Assembly: GCA_021186555.1 (NCBI GenBank) | Contig: JAJKFL010000011.1 | Location: forward strand, 2,841,501-2,905,500 | Direction: 5' to 3' | Length of the DNA stretch: 64,000 nt | Source: Reticulitermes speratus | Lineage: Eukaryota; Arthropoda; Insecta; Blattodea; Rhinotermitidae | In this document: positions 55,163-64,000 of the stretch, in pieces | How the letters are laid out: each line of letters starts with the position of its first letter | Numbering within the stretch: position 1 is the first letter of the stretch | Made by a program: the position numbers and the translations under genes | The notes under the pieces: generated by a model | Told to the model about the DNA's origin: nothing | The model's database searches: none | Seen by the model: the letters and a program-made list of their open reading frames with translations, nothing else

Positions 55163-55298
55163 CCCGAAGCCAGACTAATTTTGTACGTTGGCGCCTAATA
55201 TTTGTGGGTCCTCCGTATGAAATTGGTTTTATGTCACCCTTCTAGAGCGTAGAATTTTGAGGTGGCCCCTAGATTTTTGGAAAATTTGTGCACCTTTG
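55148..55298. mobile_element. hAT-type MITE at the edge of the 40-bp array
   Basis: Aligns along its length with 62533-62691: caggcatgcataaatccc against caggggtgcacaaatccc, ctaattttgtacgttggcgc against ctaaattttgtacagtgacg, agaattttgaggtggcccct against agaattttgaggggtcccct, and the end atttgtgcacctttg. 8-bp flanks acttaagt and gtttaagt (6 of 8 match) fit a hAT duplication. Confidence 0.8.
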
Positions 55299-55315
55299 GT
55301 TTAAGTCATGGACTT

Positions 55316-55600
55316 GGCCGTGCCATGGCTCAGGCGGTTAGTCGCCGGCCTCTCACCACGGAGGCCCGGGTTCGATCCCAGGTCATCTCCATGTGAGATT
55401 TGTGGTGGACAAAGTGGCACTGGGACATGTTTTTCTCCGAGTTGTCGGTTTTCCCCTGTCAATTTCATTCCACTGGTGCTCCATTACTTGTAAAACTTGG
55501 TAAAAAAACTGCTCATCTTCATCACAGGGTTGCACAATAAGCCTTAAGGCTGCGGTGCGTCCGTAGCATCAGCTGCGGGGCCCTTCACCACAAAAAAAAA
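55316..55600 (+). mobile_element. SINE4, full-length
   Basis: Head ggccgtgccatggctcaggc, then ggttagtcgccggcc (A-box region), then cccgggttcgatcccaggtc (B box). The body goes to gctgcggggcccttcaccac with an A-tail. A 12-bp duplication, agtcatggactt, lies at 55304-55315 and (sharing its first base with the A-tail) 55600-55611. Confidence 0.93.
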
Positions 55601-55611
55601 GTCATGGACTT

Positions 55612-56029
55612 CTCATGAGAGGTGTGAGTTACGAACAAGGTGTGTAGACATTATCTATTTCCTGCCGGTTAACTCCAACCGAATATCACAAATGAAGAAA
55701 TGAATAAAGCATCTAGGAAAGAAATCACAGAATATTTTCGCCTCTTCTAAGAGGATAAATCAAAATATTGCGATCGAACATAATAACAATGTAAGCAGTA
55801 AATAAATATATAATATATATATGTATTTAATTGAAAGTGGCTTATAGATTCAAATCGTAAGTTTCCGAGCCTGAGAGCAGATCCCGTCTTGCCCAGTGGA
55901 CTACTAAAGAACTTTGTTTTTTTCTCACGATATTTTGCGTCTGCCTTGAGTTTCAAGTGTTTAATATAATTCCTCACAACACTTAAACGTACAAATATAT
56001 CGCATGTGCCACATATTTACCCCTTTCCT
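55612..56029. other. Unassigned DNA
   Basis: No gene or repeat is recognised. Confidence 0.3.
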
Positions 56030-56215
56030 ATTTATTTATTTATTCATTATTATTATATTATTTATATTTATTTTATTTATATTTATATTTATTTTATTTA
56101 TATTTATTTATTATTATATTATTTATATTTATTTATTATTGTATTTATATTATAATTTTTTTATTATATTTATTTAAATTATATCATTATATTTTGTATA
56201 TTTATATATTATTAT
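56030..56215. repeat. (TTTA)n-rich low-complexity tract
   Basis: Irregular tttatt and attat units, nearly pure A/T. Confidence 0.9.
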
Positions 56216-56273
56216 ACTGGTCCACGTATCTGTAATTTTTGCCTTCAATTTAATGAGGCATTCAATCGAATAA

Positions 56274-56414
56274 TACAACCAACAAGATATACAACCAACA
56301 AGATATACAACAACAAGATATACAACCAACAAGATATACAACCAACAAGATATACAACCCAACAAATATACATCAACAAAATATACAACCAACAAGATAT
56401 ACAACCAACAATAT
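56274..56414. repeat. 16-bp minisatellite, about 8-9 copies
   Basis: The unit is aacaagatatacaacc, with 1-2 bp variants. Confidence 0.93.
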
Positions 56415-56499
56415 ATCCCTGAAGATTGCAGAGATAGCGGAAATATGTAGGAGGGGTTAAACAATACAAGTTCTGTGTTCCTTATTGGTTGTATTATTT

Positions 56500-56765
56500 G
56501 ATACAACTGGAGTTCATTCCATTTTCTTTCTTGCGACAGACCCACAGCCGCTTCCAAAGCGAGTTCTCCAGAGTGTGATCCAGTGCTTTCTCTTTCAATT
56601 TCCAGTATCATCTCTTTTCCTTGACATCATCCAGAAGCCGCTTACGTCTTCTTCCTCGTCTTCTCATCCCTTCTATCTTACCTTAAAACCGTTCTCTAGA
56701 GGACGTTTCTACGCAAGATGTGACCAATCCAGGTAAGCTTCTTTCATTTTACTGCACGTAAGATG
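56500..56765 (-). mobile_element. LINE A 3' fragment
   Basis: Minus-strand 3' part: gcgacagacccacagccgct, gcgagttctccagagtgtga, then acgcaagatgtgaccaatcc at 56712. Parallels 57460-57700 with many substitutions. Confidence 0.8.
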
Positions 56766-57189
56766 CGCGGTAAAAATTAATTACAAATTAATAGGAAATT
56801 CTTTCCAGTTTCACGTAGACCAGTCTAACAGACGAATTTGAAGGAAGTTGTGCCTTTCGTTAACACAATGACTTGGTGTGCCTTGGCGCTGCAGCGGTCG
56901 CCACTTCAGCATCGCCGACTTCAGCAGCAAGCGGATGGAGCCTCGAGTGCTGACCGCGGACAGCCGGAGGCTCAGCCCGGCATCGAGTCGCTCTCATCAC
57001 ACGTTTTCAATTTCAATCGCTCGACCTCTCGCATACATTGACTGACTTCTTTAAAAACAGAGCTACAGGTCGACACACTCTGAAGCGATAGAACCTGGTC
57101 ACATGTACAGTTTTGGTCAAAAAACGTGGCAGTTCTGGGAAGAACTTATTTTCGTTTAATGTACCCACGAAATGCACTTATAATGTATA
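56766..57189. other. Unassigned DNA with a GC-rich patch
   Basis: 56880-57000 is GC-rich against an AT-rich background and is open on both strands (QRSPLQHRRLQQQADGASSA on plus; RLDAGLSLRLSAVSTRGSIR on minus). It might be an exon or first-exon region, but I recognise no protein and see no decisive splice or promoter signal. Confidence 0.3.
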
Positions 57190-57420
57190 CCACATTACAG
57201 TCACTACACTCCGACATGTTTCGGCGTGACAATGTCATCTTCAGGGAGTATACATCAAGCTTAAAACCGTTTATAGTAAAATGGAAAATTTTATCCATAT
57301 AAAAACTGGTATTAACTGCAGAGTTAATTGAAGGTATGAATTTCATAGATGTAATCAGTTTACTACAAAAGGTTTTAAGCTTCGCATGTACGCCCTGAAG
57401 ATGGCATGGTAATGCCAAAA
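57190..57420. mobile_element. Inverted pair of hammerhead-like motifs
   Basis: The minus strand carries CCCTGAAGATGACATTGTCA, then CGCCGAAACATGTCGG at about 57243-57208. The plus strand carries ccctgaagatggcatggtaa, then tgccaaaacaagtcgg at about 57391-57427. They face away from each other across about 150 bp of AT-rich DNA with a partly mirrored tgaagatg-aagctt flank. Confidence 0.6.
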
Positions 57421-57452
57421 CAAGTCGGAGTTAAGTGACTATGATGTCGTAT

Positions 57453-58225
57453 ATTCATTCATTCTGTAGTCTGTCTTACGACAGGTCCGTAGCCTCTTCC
57501 AAAGCGAGTTCTCCACAGGGTGCGATCTAGTGCTTCCTTTTCAATTTCCAGTATCTTTCTTTTCCTTAAGGTCATCCAGTAGCTGCTTACGTCTTCTCCC
57601 TCGTCGTCCCGTCATTTCTATCCTTCCTTCTAACTTTCCTTCAATAACATGTTTCAGAAGGCAGTTTCTACGCAAGATGTGACCAATCCAGTTAGCCTTT
57701 CTTCTTTTTATTGTATGTACGATATTCCTCTCCTCCTTCGACTCTTGTAATACTTCTTCATTTCTCACACGATCGGTCCAACTGATCTTCTCCATTCTTC
57801 TCCAGCACCACATTTCAAAACTTTCCAGATACTTCTGATCTACTATTCCGAAGTGTCCACGTTTCAGCACCATACAAAGCTATGCTCCAAATGTAGCACT
57901 TTACTAGTTTCTTCCTTAAATTTAATTCCAGTTTGCTGGTGAAAAGATTTTTCTTCTTGTTGAATGCTGTTTTTGCCATGGCAATTCTGGATTCAATTTC
58001 ACTTGTACATTTGCATCACTTGTTTCATGCTACCCAATAATTGAAATATTCCACATTCTCCAATTGTTTTTGATCTATCATAATTTTCATTGGGGATGGT
58101 TGCCTTGAGATTTTCATTACTTTAGTTTTTTCCCACATTCATTTCCATTCCATAGCGTCTTCCAATTTCAATTAGTCTATCAATTCATGCCATGTAGCAC
58201 CTTTTCTTCCCTAGCCTAGTCGTAT
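57453..58225 (-). mobile_element. LINE A, 5'-truncated copy
   Basis: The minus-strand frame 57541-57873 encodes KYLESFEMWCWRRMEKISWT, then HTIKRRKANWIGHILRRNCL and EGRIEMTGRRGRRRKQLLDD. This is the region after the reverse transcriptase core of LINE A. The earlier part (57874-58225) is frame-broken but readable (IEIGRRYGMEMNV). The 3' end has the tail gaatgaat at 57453-57463. It supplies the uninterrupted reference for the insertion at 51464-51832. Confidence 0.88.
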
Positions 58226-59949
58226 ATACGAGTATTATAACTGCATTTAGTTGGGTAACGTTTGATTCAAAAGCACGTTTAAATAATTTTAAAATTTTAA
58301 AATTACGGTCTATATATTGTTTCAAACCCTTCAACCCACACATCTAGGCTAGCGAAATTTATGAATTAATATTATATATTAAGGTAAATTTTGGTGACGT
58401 TAATGACAAGAGGATTGCCAACGCGTATTCGAGATAATGACAGATTTTGTTGTGAAGGCAATGAGACGAAAAACATTCAAGACGGCTGATAGCAGCCTGA
58501 AGTTAACATCTTGCAACCTCTTCCATAAAAACGGGGACAGTCACCAAAAAAACAAGAAACAAAACACATTCAAGAGCCCCTTGCTACGTCCAACCTACCA
58601 CTTAAGAACGCTACGAAAATCCAACGAGTTCTATAACTAATTTTAATTTGCATTTGAGGTAACAAGATACACTAAAAAGTAGCAACATGTACCTCAATAA
58701 ACTCTAATAATTAGATCTCAATTAATAAATACAGCGCAATTGTATACGATCTTTTAGGTGTTTTTAAATAATTTTAACCTGAAGATGACCCATTACGGTC
58801 GAAACATGTTGCAACAATAAATACTATAGATAATATATAGTGTTGACGGTAGTTATTCTTTTATCTCACTATTAGCACTATTCGTAAGACTGTGAACTGT
58901 ATTCAGTTATGTTAATGTAGCTCGCCATGCATCCAGCGGCAGTGTGTTTGGTTATAACGAACTCACAAACACACTGCCTCTGCAGACTATCACATCATAT
59001 TGTTACAAAGCGTTTTGAATAAATTTGGAGAGCGGGGAGGGGGGGGGGCGGTCCGGACCTCTGTAACTCGAAATCCGATATAAAAACTGGAAAAAAGTTC
59101 GAGGGCTACATCGTAAAAAAAATAAATATTTAAATTTTTTGTTAAACACAAACGTTTTAGGTGTTACGAAAAATTATGCTGTTGTTATTTGAAAATATAT
59201 TGGTACTAATAGTACGTTCTTGCGACATGTCAACCATTCAAATCTCGAAGTCCAAGTGGCCATTCTCGATATCTCGATATTGCGCACAACTCCAAAGTTT
59301 TTACTGCCAACTTTCCTAAAAGAAATCTTAGTAGAAGTTACATACTTTTGACAGACGTCATCAAACAAATCCTCGAACTCTATCTTCAGTGTCGCAAATT
59401 CGTACGACAGTCACGTTAGTACGGACCACCACATAGTGTTACAAGGGATACAAAATGGCGACGGGTAAGCGCTAGCATTACCCCATGTCGATACCAAATT
59501 TTATGAACATCGGTCAAGTATGGTCTAATTGCGATGATTGCAGCTGAATCAAAGGATAAACGAACGGTGAGACATGTAGATCGCTAACAGTAGTCCAAAA
59601 CGAAGGAACGGCGATGCAAAACGAAGCACAGAGGTCCGATAATGGGACCTAAAGTTTCTAAATAAGAGCCCAAGCGGTCGCAAGCAAGAACCACAGGTTC
59701 CAGAAACAACAGGAGAGTTCCAAAAAGAAGCCACAGAGTTCAAACGAACATACCACGGCGTTTGAAAGAAGGACCGTAGGGTCATTAGGCTTCCAAACAC
59801 GCTGCCCTTATACAGACCAATCATTTAATGCTGTACATAGGCAAATAATGACTGCTTATTGTAATGAATCATAGGCATACATACATCCCGGTGTGGGAAA
59901 CATGCAGACTTGTTTGTTTTAAACTCAGCGGTGTATATAGTAACCGGTA
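58226..59949. other. Unassigned DNA
   Basis: Open frames 58437-58640 (+) and 59549-59824 (-) have no domain I recognise. At 58930-58980 an inverted repeat (cagtgtgtttg/caaacacactg) occurs. A G-run lies at 59036-59049. Confidence 0.4.
58778..58815 (+). other. Hammerhead-like motif
   Basis: acctgaagatgacccattac, then ggtcgaaacatgttgc: CTGAAGA fits the CTGANGA core consensus, followed by a 4-bp stem GACC/GGTC and GAAAC. The layout resembles motifs in the ends of Penelope-like elements as I recall them. No stems I and III have been proven. Confidence 0.45.
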
Positions 59950-59959
59950 GGGTTTAACA

Positions 59960-60232
59960 AGGCCGATCCCAGTGGCCGTGCGGTCTAAGGCGTGGGTCTT
60001 CGACCGCTCGCTTACTAGGATCGTGGGTTCGAATCCCGCTCGGGGCATGGATGTCTGTCTGTTGTGTGTGTTGTGTGTTGTCAGGTAGAGGTCTCTGCGA
60101 CGGGCTGGTCACTCGTCCAGAGGAATCCTACTGACTGTGGTGTGTCTAAATGTGTGTGATCATGAAACCTCGACGAAACGAGGAGGCCCATGCCCATATA
60201 GGGCTGTCGAGCCATTAAATTTAAATTTAAAT
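59960..60232 (+). mobile_element. SINE3, full-length
   Basis: Head ggccgatcccagtggccgtg, then gtgggttcgaatcccgctcg. The 3' end is tgcccatatagggctgtcga, then gccatt and an A/T tail. The 10-bp duplication ggtttaacaa lies at 59950-59959 and 60233-60242. Confidence 0.93.
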
Positions 60233-60344
60233 GGTTTAACAATTCAAAAACGAACAATGTAAAGTTGAAGAAAGCGTGTCTAATATGAATCTGCGACATT
60301 CGAACGCGGTTTTACGTACTGCAGAATGGTCTGATTAAAGTGAC

Positions 60345-61412
60345 ATATGCCCTTAATGATAAGTGTCAACTGTACCTGACATATGCCGTTAATGATAAAT
60401 GTCAACTGTACCTGACATATCCCCTTAATGATAAGTGTCTACTGTACCTGACATATCCCCTTAATGATAAGTGTCTACTGTACCTGACATATCCCTTTAA
60501 TGATAAGTGTCTACTGTACCTGACATATCCCCTTAATGATAAGTGTCTACTGTACCTGACATATCCCCTTAATGATAAGTGTCTACTGTACCTGACATAT
60601 CCCCTTAATGATAAGTGTCTACTGTACCTGACATATCCCTTAATGATAAGTGTCTACTGTACCTGACATATCCCCTTAATGATAAGTGTCTACTGTACCT
60701 GACATATCCCCTTAATGATAAGTGTCTACTGTACCTGACATATCCCCTTAATGATAAGTGTCTACTGTACCTGACATATCCCCTTAATGATAAGTGTCTA
60801 CTGTACCTGACATATCCCCTTAATGATAAGTGTCTACTGTACCTGACATATCCCCTTAATGATAAGTGTCTACTGTACCTGACATATCCCCTTAATGATA
60901 AGTGTCTACTGTACCTGACATATCCCCTTAATGATAAGTGTCTACTGTACCTGACATATCCCCTTAATGATAAGTGTCTACTGTACCTGACATATCCCCT
61001 TAATGATAAGTGTCTACTGTACCTGACATATCCCCTTAATGATAAGTGTCTACTGTACCTGACATATCCCCTTAATGATAAGTGTCTACTGTACCTGACA
61101 TATCCCCTTAATGATAAGTGTCTACTGTACCTGACATATCCCCTTAATGATAAGTGTCTACTGTACCTGACATATCCCCTTAATGATAAGTGTCTACTGT
61201 ACCTGACATATCCCCTTAATGATAAGTGTCTACTGTACCTGACATATCCCCTTAATGATAAGTGTCTACTGTACCTGACATATCCCTTAATGATAAGTGT
61301 CTACTGTACCTGACATATCCCCTTAATGATAAGTGTCTACTGTACCTGACATATCCCCTTAATGATAAGTGTCTACTGTACCTGACATATCCCTTAATGA
61401 TAAGTGTCTACT
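60345..61412. repeat. 36-bp minisatellite, about 30 copies
   Basis: The unit is ccttaatgataagtgtctac, then tgtacctgacatatcc. The first two units differ most (tatgccgttaatg, gtcaact); the rest are almost identical, apart from three units that lack one C. The 12-codon periodic frame (LNDKCLLYLTYP) is a consequence of the unit length. Confidence 0.97.
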
Positions 61413-62084
61413 GGCTAGCAGGCTCTCAGAGTCGCTATTGCTTTCTTGTACTTAAGACTGATAGACAACCACCCTGTTTGTCATCCAGACACTGGGCACT
61501 GTAAAGAAAACAGTCCTGTGAATAGTCAGGCTACAGCATACTCGTGCCTAAACACATCTTAAAGAGCTGCATGCATTCCGTAGCCATGTAAACCAGGGCA
61601 AGCTGCTGGAGGAAGGAATCAGTGACACCACAAAGAATTATGCAGCTGTCTTTGTTGTCCATGCTCAACAAAGCCATCAAAAGACTGTTGACCGCTACGG
61701 GTACGATGTCCACTATGTGGCTTGGGATCTCATGTTAGCAAGGCGACAGCGACTGAATGCAGCGACAGATACAAGGACGACTATACAAGATATAACGACA
61801 CTAAATAATAAGAGAATACCACACGGAATGATCAGGACATTTATAAAGAATGCCTCAAACCGGAACCCTCAAGTTGTCCTGTCCATATAGGGTGAAGTGT
61901 AGAAAAGGCCACGACGCCCGAAAAAAAAAAACACAGAAGTAATTGTTTCAATTTTTGAGGACGCAACAAGCCAAGATATGAAACTATGATAATAATGATG
62001 GATCATAATGATGATGATAATGACGATGTATAAACTTTGCAGAAACAGGCGTGGACGAAATTGGCAATACTAAACTTTATCTCA
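61413..62084. other. Mostly unassigned DNA
   Basis: Holds the candidate coding stretch 61531-61740. The rest shows nothing but short (atg)n runs near 61990-62030. Confidence 0.35.
61531..61740 (-). CDS. Candidate coding stretch, hypothetical
   Basis: The minus-strand frame reads HEIPSHIVDIVPVAVNSLLM, ALLSMDNKDSCIILCG, then VTDSFLQQLALVYMATECMQ and a stop at 61531. It is amphipathic and protein-like, but no ATG start or convincing splice acceptor is seen and I recognise no family. A decayed exon or a chance frame are both possible. Confidence 0.2.
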
Positions 62085-62345
62085 GACAAACAATGTGTGA
62101 GGGTATGCACAGCATTCAACACTCAGAATAAGCCGTTTGGTGACAGATTCCCGACGTTTCGAAGGGACATAGTACCTTCCTCTTCAAAGGTCAACACGCT
62201 CAGAATAATGCCTTCTTCGTGGACGTCTTGACACTTGAAGTTAAAGGCACCACGTTCCTTCGAAACGTCGGGTACCCTCACCCAACGACACACCGTCACA
62301 TCCCAGAAGACGCGAACAGTCACAAGCATCGCTGTGGTAACCTCA
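62085..62345. mobile_element. Foldback element F1, well preserved
   Basis: Left arm gtttggtgacagattcccga, then cgtttcgaagggac; right arm gttccttcgaaacgtcgggt, then cgacacaccgtcacatccca and gcatcgctgtggtaacctca. The minus-strand translation DVTVCRWVRVPDVSKERGAF is the repeat read through. Confidence 0.87.
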
Positions 62346-62532
62346 AATCAAGCTCACGATAAATTCCAATGCATGGCTTGTATTAAAATACAAAGTTATT
62401 GAAAGATAAACAGGGAAGACATTTTCCAAGCAAGATTACGTTGATTTTAATGTGGATCTTCATTTCCTGACCAAATATATCCAGGATCATCTCTAATCGA
62501 GATCCTTACAATTACGACAGTACGCTGTATGG

Positions 62533-62691
62533 CAGGGGTGCACAAATCCCATGCGAGAATGTCTCCAGGCGACTAAATTTTGTACAGTGACGCCTTATTG
62601 GTCCTCAGTGTGGAACTTGCTTCACGTCACCACTTTGGAGACTAGAATTTTGAGGGGTCCCCTAGACTTTTGAAAAATTTGTGCACCCCTG
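62533..62691. mobile_element. hAT-type MITE (159 bp)
   Basis: Terminal inverted repeats CAGGGGTGCACAAAT and atttgtgcacccctg. 8-bp flanks ctgtatgg/ctgtacag (6 of 8). Non-coding. The second copy is at 55148-55298. Confidence 0.85.
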
Positions 62692-62699
62692 CTGTACAG

Positions 62700-62982
62700 T
62701 TTCATCTTCTCACTTTGCCGATGCACCATACAGCTGTCATTGGCCTGCGCTTAAGCCGTTGTTTTCACTTTGGTGCTAGGTTATATAAAAGGATCGACGC
62801 CATATATCTCATTGCGTGACGCCTTAGTGGTCACCAGACAGACGGACAGACATTGACACGATACAACATGCATCTACTGCAATCCAAATTGTCTCGTGGA
62901 TCTTGAAAATTAAACATTTCATAATTGAAATAACAAATATAAATGCTACATTTTATTCATGCCGCCTTTTGCCTGTTCCAGA
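62700..62982. other. Unassigned DNA
   Basis: No gene or repeat is recognised. Confidence 0.3.
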
Positions 62983-64000
62983 TTTTTTTTTATGGTTCGA
63001 CAGCCCCTTGGGGGCCTTGGCCTCCTCGTTTCGTCGAGGCTTCACGATCACACTTTAGACACACCACACTCGGTAGGACTCCTCTGGACGAGTGATAAGC
63101 CCGTCGCAGACACCTCTACCTGACAACACACAACACTCACAACAGACAGACATCCATGCCCTCGGTGGGATTTTTTTTTTTGTATTAATTCCTGGGTTTT
63201 CCCCTTTGATCCATTTGTACTGTTGAAGTCCTTTTTGTCCTGCATGTCACCTTATGTTTCATGCTATTGTCCATACATCTAACACAACACAAACATCCAT
63301 GCCCCCGGTGGGATTTTTTTTTTTTTTTGCCTGTTCGGGGTTTTTCCCCTTTGATCCATTTTTGTACTGTTTAAATCCTTTCGTCCTTCATGTCACTTTA
63401 CGTTCCATTCTACCGTCCTTACGACAAACACAACACAAATATCCATGCCCCCGGTGGGATTCGAACCCACGATCCTAGCAAGCGAGCGGCCGAAGACCCA
63501 CGCCTTAGACCGCACGGCCACTGGATCGGCGGATTCGAACCCACGATCCTAGTAAGCGAGCGGCCGAAGACCCACGCCTTAGACCGCACGGCCACTGGAT
63601 CGGCGGAGATTCGCAAGCCACGATCCTAAGCAAGCGAGCGGCCGAAGACCCACGCCTTAGACCGCACGGCCACTGGATCGGCGGATTCGAACCCACGATC
63701 CTAGCAAGCGAGCGGCCGAAGACCCACGCCTTAGACCGCACGGCCACTGGATCGGCGGATTCGAACCCACGATCCTAGCAAGCGAGCGGCCGAAGACCCA
63801 CGCCTTAGACCGCACGGCCACTGGATCGGCGGATTCGAACCCACGATCCTAGTAAGCGAGCGGCCGAAGACCCACGCCTTAGACCGCACGGCCACTGGAT
63901 CGGCGGATTCGAACCCACGATCCTAGCAAGCGAGCGGCCGAAGACCCACGCCTTAGACCGCACGGCCACTGGATCGGCGGATTCGAACCCACGATCCTAG
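62983..64000 (-). mobile_element. Composite SINE3 with duplicated module and multiple heads
   Basis: Read from the left on the plus strand: T-run and SINE3 3' end (62983-63171, ending ggtggga). Then a module (63172-63307: gttttcccctttgatccatt to acatccatgcccccggtggg), then a second copy of the module (63308-63456), then the head array from 63457 to the window edge. The module is the same as in the long SINE3 at 21932-22320. The element's 5' end lies beyond the window. Confidence 0.85.
63457..64000 (-). repeat. 74-bp tandem array of SINE3 tRNA-like heads, 7 copies and part of an eighth
   Basis: Units: 63457-63530, 63531-63604, 63605-63682 (78 bp, with small insertions), 63683-63756, 63757-63830, 63831-63904, 63905-63978, 63979-. 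On the minus strand each reads GCCGATCCAGTGGCCGTGCG, then GTCTAAGGCGTGGGTC and GTGGGTTCGAATCC, so each unit contains both internal-promoter boxes. Units are almost identical. Confidence 0.95.

Noticed and set aside
60615-61313. A 232-codon periodic protein
   Set aside because: A 36-bp minisatellite artefact; 1-bp deletions in single units break the frame.
63457-64000. A cluster of genuine tRNA genes
   Set aside because: The units are the SINE3 head, joined to SINE3 module and body. They lack a complete tRNA acceptor pairing and spacing, and the same head occurs in dispersed SINE copies.
1-64000. LTR retrotransposons, endogenous viral copies or Polintons
   Set aside because: No long terminal direct repeats, protease/integrase motifs, capsid or envelope-like frames were recognised. 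All retroelements seen are LINE- or SINE-type.

Overview
This is a repeat-dominated piece of a large animal genome, almost certainly an insect. The non-LTR retrotransposon C-termini, the tRNA-derived SINEs and the hobo-like (hAT), mariner-like and Tigger-like DNA transposons are of types common in big polyneopteran genomes such as cockroaches, termites and grasshoppers. A cockroach or termite is my best guess, but that is inference from recalled family resemblance. There is no bacterial operon structure, and I recognise no LTR retrotransposon, Polinton or viral copy.

Only one host coding segment is recognised with confidence: an internal exon on the minus strand at 3308-3471. It encodes the SFSPCIEQVQ region of TRMT61A, the catalytic subunit of the tRNA m1A58 methyltransferase, with good acceptor and donor sites. 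It sits about 40 bp from a SINE and about 100 bp from a 51-bp minisatellite. Two further short open stretches (52792-53156 + and 61531-61740 -) look faintly protein-like but match nothing I know.

Layout: 1-9 kb holds SINEs, the TRMT61A exon, a 51-bp minisatellite, an (ACAT)n tract and a 2.2-kb array of an 86-bp unit. 9-15 kb holds a SINE whose body expanded into 21 copies of a 47-bp unit, and a 146-bp array of alternating unit types. 15-29 kb holds LINE and SINE fragments, two mariner-like deletion derivatives, a SINE interrupted by another retroposon and a hAT element interrupted by a SINE. 29-41 kb holds a 31-bp array, a 395-bp transposon relative of the palindromic MITEs, triplicated foldback elements and more SINEs. 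41-53 kb holds a Tigger-like element with a 16-bp array, another mariner-like derivative, a LINE-in-LINE nest and a 26-bp array inside a foldback. 53-64 kb holds a second (ATGT)n tract, a 40-bp array built on the edge of a hAT MITE, LINE fragments, a 36-bp array and, at the right edge, a SINE whose tRNA-like head is repeated at least seven times.

Family names used here are local. SINE1 to SINE5 are five tRNA-derived families. LINE A and LINE B are two RTE-like non-LTR families. F1 and F2 are two foldback groups built from inverted copies of a motif resembling a hammerhead-ribozyme core. Three themes recur: nested insertions that can be ordered by their target-site duplications, tandem arrays that arise inside or at the edge of transposable elements, and inverted pairs of the hammerhead-like motif.
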